NCBI GenBank assembly: GCA_902775605.1
Contig: CACYNE010000021.1
Location: 1 to 64,000, forward strand
Length of the DNA stretch: 64,000 bases
Direction: 5' to 3'
DNA from: an uncultured Prevotellaceae bacterium
GTDB lineage: Bacteria > Bacteroidota > Bacteroidia > Bacteroidales > Bacteroidaceae
Position 1 is the first letter of the stretch. Each line of letters starts with the position of its first letter. Of this stretch, positions 60,007-64,000 are shown piece by piece. Under the pieces are notes generated by a model. It did no database searches. It saw only the letters and a program-made list of their open reading frames with translations, and was not told the DNA's origin. A program made the position numbers and the translations under genes.

Positions 60007-61533
60007 ATGAAAAGAATCAGATATCTGACCTTGCTATGGATGCTGCTATGCTGCATCATGGCCAAGGCACAGTTTAATCCAGCAGATCCTGCAGAACCAG
60101 GACAACTGCCATCAAAACTGATATTGGCAGTCAGTCCGTCTGGGGCTGGTTATACCAGTGGTGGTGGCGATATTATCCCAGGAACGTCGGTGACGGTGAA
60201 TGCTTCAGCAAACACAGGCTGGAAATTTGTCAAGTGGACCAACAGCAGTGGCACAGAGGTTTCCACAAACAGGTCATATACTTTCATTAAAGCTTCTGAG
60301 CGTGAGACGCTGACTGCCCATTTTGAGTTCGATCCAGCTGGTCCCTCTGAGCCAAGTGAACTGCCATATAAATTGACCGTCATCGCAGAAGAGGGCGGAA
60401 GTGTCAGTGGTAGTGGCTACTATCTGACGGGAGCAGTGGCCAACATCAGTGCCAATCCCAATAGTTCTTATTATTTCGATGGATGGTACTATCCCAATGG
60501 CACACGCTTTTCTACCGATGCCTCCACGACATATACCATGGGAGAAGGGCCTGCCACTCTGATTGCCAGATTCCAATTCAACCCCGACTCTCCTACAGAA
60601 CCTGGGGAAGTCAATGGCTGGCGACTGAAACTGACAGCACAAGACGGTGGAACGGTCAGTGCGGATAAATACATCCTGAAAGAAGGCGAGACAACAAATG
60701 TCAAAGCCAATACGAATAGCAACTATAGGTTTGTCGGTTGGTATCATGGTGAAAGCCTGATATCTTCAGAGGCTACTTTTGTCTTTACAATGGGAAACGG
60801 CAATGTGACTCTGGAAGCTCGCTTCATATTCGATCCGAGCAGCCCTGGTGAGCCGACACAAATTCAGCAACGCAAATTCTCGTTTATGCTGAGAGGTGTC
60901 ATAACCAAGCCGGGAGGAGCAATAGAGTTCCCCATCCTACTCACTCCATTGGCAACATTGGGGGACATGACATTCCAACTGAATTTCGACAATCGGTTGA
61001 ACGTGGATGTGGCAAATGCTATTCTGGCAGAGACGTCGGTTCCCTATACTCTGACGTATGAGGAAATGCCACCTGACGAGGATTTAGGCTTAGGATACAC
61101 ATCCTATAAGTTTACCTTCACGGGGGGAAGTATGGTGGTCGAAGATGGTGATATCCCAACAGTGACTCCCATTCTGACTTTCCCTGTCACCATCCCCGCA
61201 GACATAGAGACTGCCACCTCATATAAAATATCCATCAACCAGATTAGCATGACCCTCGAAGATGAGTCAACGCAGACTGCTGGCACACGCAATGGAAGAC
61301 TGTATGTATATAAGAATGGTGATGTCAATGGTGATGATGTGATTTCCATTACCGATGCGGTGTCTATTGTCAACTGTATCATGGGTAACCCTTCGGAGAA
61401 CTTCATCGAAGAGGTGGCCAACGTGAATGATGACGAGGGAATTAGTATCACTGATGCCGTGGGTGTGGTGAATATCATTATGAATAATGGCGCTTTGATG
61501 GCACCCCAAAGGGATTTCGTAGAACCAGAATAA
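60007..61533 (+). CDS. InlB-repeat, cohesin-like and dockerin protein
   Basis: A 508-residue exported protein with a signal peptide (residues 1-21). Three divergent InlB B-repeat-type domains are framed by proline linkers F-N/D-P-x-x-P-x-E-P at residues 23, 108, 191 and 275, i.e. every ~84 residues. A cohesin-like beta-sandwich follows (about 290-435). The C-terminus has a dockerin-like pair of calcium loops: DVNGDDVISITD (from residue 439) and a weaker NVNDDEGISITD. No sorting domain is seen. It starts 12 bases after the BspA-like gene. Its dockerin might dock to a cohesin-like partner, perhaps the next gene's product. Confidence 0.85.
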   Translation: MKRIRYLTLLWMLLCCIMAKAQFNPADPAEPGQLPSKLILAVSPSGAGYTSGGGDIIPGTSVTVNASANTGWKFVKWTNSSGTEVSTNRSYTFIKASERETLTAHFEFDPAGPSEPSELPYKLTVIAEEGGSVSGSGYYLTGAVANISANPNSSYYFDGWYYPNGTRFSTDASTTYTMGEGPATLIARFQFNPDSPTEPGEVNGWRLKLTAQDGGTVSADKYILKEGETTNVKANTNSNYRFVGWYHGESLISSEATFVFTMGNGNVTLEARFIFDPSSPGEPTQIQQRKFSFMLRGVITKPGGAIEFPILLTPLATLGDMTFQLNFDNRLNVDVANAILAETSVPYTLTYEEMPPDEDLGLGYTSYKFTFTGGSMVVEDGDIPTVTPILTFPVTIPADIETATSYKISINQISMTLEDESTQTAGTRNGRLYVYKNGDVNGDDVISITDAVSIVNCIMGNPSENFIEEVANVNDDEGISITDAVGVVNIIMNNGALMAPQRDFVEPE

Positions 61534-61560
61534 ACAGAAAAAGAGAATAAACTTGAAAAA

Positions 61561-62739
61561 ATGAAAACGAAAAAAACAATTATGACGTTATTTGCATTGT
61601 TTGCATGCATTCTTGGGATTTCCGCTGAGAATTCCATTGCTGTGAACGGTGCATTGGTAACAAAAGGAAAAACGGGAAGTATCAATATTGAGCTGGTCAA
61701 TCCTGGTGACGCTTTCTGTGCCTTCCAGATGGACATCGCCCTGCCCGACGGACTCACGTTTGTTTCCGCATTTAAGGGTGGGCGCATGAGTTCGGCTCAC
61801 AGCTTAGGTTATGCTGCCCTGGGTGGCAACATCATCAGATTCAGTAGTATTGATACGGAACAGAATAGGGAATACTTAGGAGAAAGCGGTACATTGTTTA
61901 CTATTACCGTCTCAGTAAGTGATGCACTGGCAGTCGGTGATGTTCTGACAGCTCAGTTGCAGAATGTGGAGTTTGCTAGAAGAAACGAAAGTCAGTTTAA
62001 GATAGCCCAACAGGATGTCTCTATTGAGATTACTGACAAAGTGGTGATTGACGAGAATTCTGCAGCATTGCCCCCAACTCATAAAAGTGTTGATGTGCTG
62101 GTGAAACGTACCATCAAAAAGAATATTTGGAATACAATCTGTCTGCCGTTTAGTATGGATGCTGATCAGGTCAAACAAGTATTTGGAGATGATGTAAAAG
62201 TGGTCGAGTTCTCTGACTACGAAGTTGATGGTTTGAAAATCACTGTTAATTTCGATGAATCTAATTTGGAAGGTGAAGGTTTCTATAGCAATTGGCCCTA
62301 CCTGATAAAAACCTCTAATGACATAACAAACTTCACTGTGGAAGGAGTTGACGTAGAACCCAATGAAGAAGAGGCTGTTGCAGAATATGAGACAGGAAGC
62401 GGAAAGAAAAAAACTGTCTTAGGAAGATTTTATGGCACACTGAAAGCTGGCACCGTTCTCAACTCTGATTATCTGTTCTTGAACAATAACAAGTTCTACT
62501 ATAGCACAGGTTCGACCATTATCAAAGGTTTGCGAGGCTATTTCTGGCTAAAGCATTTCGACAGTTCGGCAGGTAATTCGGACCTTGTTATGGCTTTTGA
62601 TGATACAACGAATAATGTGAACGATGTGAAGGTCGTTGTGAATGAAGATGGCGTATATTATAATCTGAAGGGACAGCGAGTTGAGAACCCGACAGGAAAA
62701 GGCATCTACATTAAAAACGGCAAGAAGGTGGTTAAATAA
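61561..62739 (+). CDS. Cohesin-like domain protein with type IX sorting domain
   Basis: A 392-residue exported protein with signal peptide (residues 1-22). Residues ~24-155 form a cohesin-like or related beta-sandwich (TGSINIELVNPGDAFCAFQM, then SGTLFTITVSVSDAL). A second beta-rich domain (about 175-345, with IWNTICLPFSMDADQV) resembles domains in other Prevotella sorting-domain proteins. The C-terminus (GVYYNLKGQRV...GKGIYIKNGKKVVK) is a sorting domain for type IX export and surface attachment. It lies 27 bases after the dockerin gene. Confidence 0.85.
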   Translation: MKTKKTIMTLFALFACILGISAENSIAVNGALVTKGKTGSINIELVNPGDAFCAFQMDIALPDGLTFVSAFKGGRMSSAHSLGYAALGGNIIRFSSIDTEQNREYLGESGTLFTITVSVSDALAVGDVLTAQLQNVEFARRNESQFKIAQQDVSIEITDKVVIDENSAALPPTHKSVDVLVKRTIKKNIWNTICLPFSMDADQVKQVFGDDVKVVEFSDYEVDGLKITVNFDESNLEGEGFYSNWPYLIKTSNDITNFTVEGVDVEPNEEEAVAEYETGSGKKKTVLGRFYGTLKAGTVLNSDYLFLNNNKFYYSTGSTIIKGLRGYFWLKHFDSSAGNSDLVMAFDDTTNNVNDVKVVVNEDGVYYNLKGQRVENPTGKGIYIKNGKKVVK

Positions 62740-62758
62740 CAACTTAAATAAGAAAGCA

Positions 62759-62914
62759 ATGAAAGAAGAATATGTTAAGCCTGTAATAAAAGTGTTCCAA
62801 TTACCTCAGAAGGTTCATTTGCTGGCAGGCAGTGACCCCGATTTTGTACGAGGTGGCCGCGAGGCTTCAGACATAGGTTATGGTGGAGAAGATTATGACC
62901 TCGATCCCGAATAA
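62759..62914 (+). CDS. Small peptide with LLAGS motif
   Basis: A 51-residue protein: an N-terminal part of mixed Lys/Glu and hydrophobic residues (MKEEYVKPVIKVFQLPQ), the LLAGS motif at residues 21-25, and an acidic glycine-rich tail (GGREASDIGYGGEDYDLDPE). Similar short Bacteroidales proteins of the form M-K-x-x-Y-x-x-P-x-x-K...LLAGS are, from memory, frequent and unexplained. The gene is 19 bases after the sorting-domain gene and ends the operon before a strong terminator. The arrangement leader-LLAGS-Gly-rich core resembles a peptide precursor, but no modification or function is known. The full-length frame upstream overlaps the previous gene and is rejected. Confidence 0.72.
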   Translation: MKEEYVKPVIKVFQLPQKVHLLAGSDPDFVRGGREASDIGYGGEDYDLDPE

Positions 62915-62981
62915 CCAATGAGAGAATGAATCTATTAAACGTAAAGACTCGGTAAAAATATTTTTTACTGTGTTCATAAAC

Positions 62982-63026
62982 ATAAACGAGTGGTTGTTCA
63001 GCTATTCCAAGCAACCACTCGTTTAT
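62982..63026 (+). terminator. Long hairpin terminator of the BspA-like operon
   Basis: A perfect 15-bp stem ATAAACGAGTGGTTG/CAACCACTCGTTTAT (62982-62996 with 63012-63026) with a 15-base loop, 68 bases after the stop of the small-peptide gene. The following T tract is short (CTTACAAG), so it is a stem-loop of high stability with an imperfect terminator tail. Confidence 0.7.
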
Positions 63027-63041
63027 CTTACAAGATACTTT

Positions 63042-63145
63042 TGCCACAGGGACTCAATAACATCTGCTGATAGCAGTATGCCACAGGGACAGGTAACTGA
63101 CATATGCCACAGGGACAGGTGACTGACATCGCTGCCTTTGAGTCT
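63042..63145. repeat. TGCCACAGGGACAGG repeats with 26-bp period, right flank
   Basis: TGCCACAGGGAC starts at 63042, 63079 and 63105; the last two belong to a 26-bp tandem unit (63078-63103, 63104-63129) that differs only in A/G. The end, GTGACTGACATCGCTGCC then TTTGAGTC, is the inverse of 56991-57035. Confidence 0.8.
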
Positions 63146-63240
63146 CCAAACAATCGGTCGCAGGCCGGTAGTTGACCATGAAAGGTTTCATTTTCTTAAA
63201 GCGTTATCCATCAAACTGATTCGCGCTGCATGCAAGGTTA

Positions 63241-63350
63241 GTGGAGGGTGGAGGGTCAGTGGAGGGCTAAAGGCACCTCCACCATGCCTCAAAGCCTTTA
63301 TATATCGGCATTTCCAGCGGTTTTGGTGGAGGGTTCCTCAAAAAAAATAA
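63241..63350 (+). repeat. GTGGAGGG dispersed element, copy 3
   Basis: Same element as copies 1 and 2, direct orientation: two to three GTGGAGGG units, GGCACCTCCACCATGCCTCA, AAGCCTTTATATATCGGCAT, then closing GGTGGAGGGTTCCTC and an A8 tract. The body is nearly identical to copy 1. GGCACCTCCACC can pair with the closing GGTGGAGGG. It ends about 50 bases before the rhomboid gene's stop. Confidence 0.85.
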
Positions 63351-63396
63351 AAATATTTTTTGAATTGTGCTATTCTATTCTCACTGTTAGGCAAAT

Positions 63397-64000
63397 TCAG
63401 AACAGGTTTCTCAGACTTTGCACATTCTTGTTATTCAAGAGTCCATAGATGACGGCAAGGAAGAGTCCACTTGCCAATCCACCCAGGTGGGCACTCATGC
63501 TGATGCCATTGCCAAAACTCAGCAGGATGTTGAGGCCCAGCATGGCAGAGGGATAAGCGATATTGGCGAACGAAGCATGGGAATCGTGATTGATGTATAT
63601 CTGAAAGAGTTCATAGCCCACCCAGAAAGCCATCAAACCAAAGACACCACCAGAAGCACCTACGCAATAGCCACCGCTGAACAAGAGGCTGAAGATGCCT
63701 GCGACAACCGTTGACACGAGGAAGATCAGCATGATGCGATAACCGCTGTGATTTGCAGATAACATGAAGGCGCTTATACCATAGAAAAACAGATTGCCTG
63801 CCAGATGGAAGATGCCATCATGTAGGAAACCGTAAGTGATAAGTCGCCACCACTCATTATACACCAGCACGTTTGTTTTATTGAGCGCACCCCAGTTAAT
63901 AAACATTTCCTTATTGCTGGAATCCAGGTTATAGCCGTTCAACAACATCAGCACGAAAATGACCAGCATCAATACGGGCAGGAGGAAGAACAGTATGGTT
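63397..64000 (-). CDS. Rhomboid family intramembrane serine protease (5' end beyond window)
   Basis: The minus-strand frame is open to the window edge, so the N-terminus is missing; about 200 residues are seen with six hydrophobic segments. The rhomboid core is present: HLAGNLFFYGISAF (the H-x-x-x-N loop), GASGGVFGLMAF with the catalytic serine, and SAHLGGLASGLF with the catalytic histidine. Rhomboids cleave single-pass membrane proteins within the membrane. The first in-frame ATG inside the window, at 63969, is probably internal because the hydrophobic stretch before it (ILFFLLPVL) continues upstream. Confidence 0.9.
   Translation of the reverse strand, partial: TILFFLLPVLMLVIFVLMLLNGYNLDSSNKEMFINWGALNKTNVLVYNEWWRLITYGFLHDGIFHLAGNLFFYGISAFMLSANHSGYRIMLIFLVSTVVAGIFSLLFSGGYCVGASGGVFGLMAFWVGYELFQIYINHDSHASFANIAYPSAMLGLNILLSFGNGISMSAHLGGLASGLFLAVIYGLLNNKNVQSLRNLF

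Larger units (their letters stand above)
62915..63396. other. 482-base intergenic region with terminator and repeats
   Basis: Between the small-peptide gene and the rhomboid gene no coding sequence is seen. It holds an intrinsic terminator (62982-63026), a 26-bp tandem repeat (63078-63129), the inverted flank copy (63104-63145) and the third GTGGAGGG element (63241-63350). Confidence 0.8.

Overview
The window looks like a chromosomal segment of a gut or rumen Prevotella-type bacterium (Bacteroidales). The grounds are the complete core of the type IX secretion system (porP-gldK-gldL-gldM-gldN), secreted proteins ending in the Prevotella-style C-terminal sorting domain (G-x-Y-x-x-x-G-K-K-V-V-x-K), promoters of the Bacteroidetes type (TTTG, about 20 bases, TAnnTTTG), BspA-like leucine-rich repeats and GH115/GH2 polysaccharide enzymes. 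No rRNA, tRNA, insertion sequence or CRISPR array was recognised.

Layout. 1-6.0 kb (minus): a MoxR/DUF58/DUF4350/DUF4129/SpoIIM membrane-stress type operon, with a divergent RDD protein. 6.8-10.6 kb: a FadL-like outer-membrane protein and a 7TM-HD phosphodiesterase. 10.7-15.5 kb (plus): gltX and waaA, then an FMN-binding protein and a ResB/CcsA cytochrome c maturation pair. 15.6-19.1 kb (minus): indolepyruvate oxidoreductase, a nitrilase-family amidase and a gamma-carbonic anhydrase-like protein. 19.5-25.7 kb: GH2 glycosidase, TonB-domain protein, malate dehydrogenase, Xaa-Pro aminopeptidase. 25.7-39.5 kb (minus): a very compact run ettA - HPrK-like - S26-like peptidase - PqqD-like - ABC transporter - porP - gldKLMN - beta-barrel - priA. 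39.6-46.7 kb: aminotransferase, ADP-forming acyl-CoA synthetase, two phenylacetate-CoA ligases and a tandem ACT protein. 46.8-56.5 kb: GH115, a large secreted modular protein, and an operon of a barrel, an LRR-caspase protein and a transglutaminase-like protein. 57.6-62.9 kb: an operon of a BspA-like protein, an InlB-repeat/cohesin-like/dockerin protein, a cohesin-like protein with sorting domain, and a 51-residue peptide. The window ends inside a rhomboid protease gene.

Working together. The aminotransferase, IorAB, both aryl-CoA ligases, the ADP-forming synthetase and the ACT protein fit interconversion of aromatic amino acids and aryl acids, which rumen Prevotella are known to carry out by reductive carboxylation of aryl acids. 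The type IX genes would export at least three sorting-domain proteins encoded here.

Most unusual points: (1) a four-gene PqqD/HPrK-like/S26-like/ABC module that resembles RiPP maturation and export and is coupled by start-stop overlap to the type IX genes; (2) several unrelated intergenic arrays that share a 21-22 bp (or 11 bp) period, i.e. one or two DNA helical turns; (3) a structured dispersed element present three times around the 56.5-63.4 kb region; (4) a promoter-led, hairpin-rich 0.34 kb untranslated region upstream of the BspA-like operon; (5) a dockerin protein and a sorting-domain cohesin-like protein encoded side by side. Functions are inferred from sequence features seen by eye; no database search was run.
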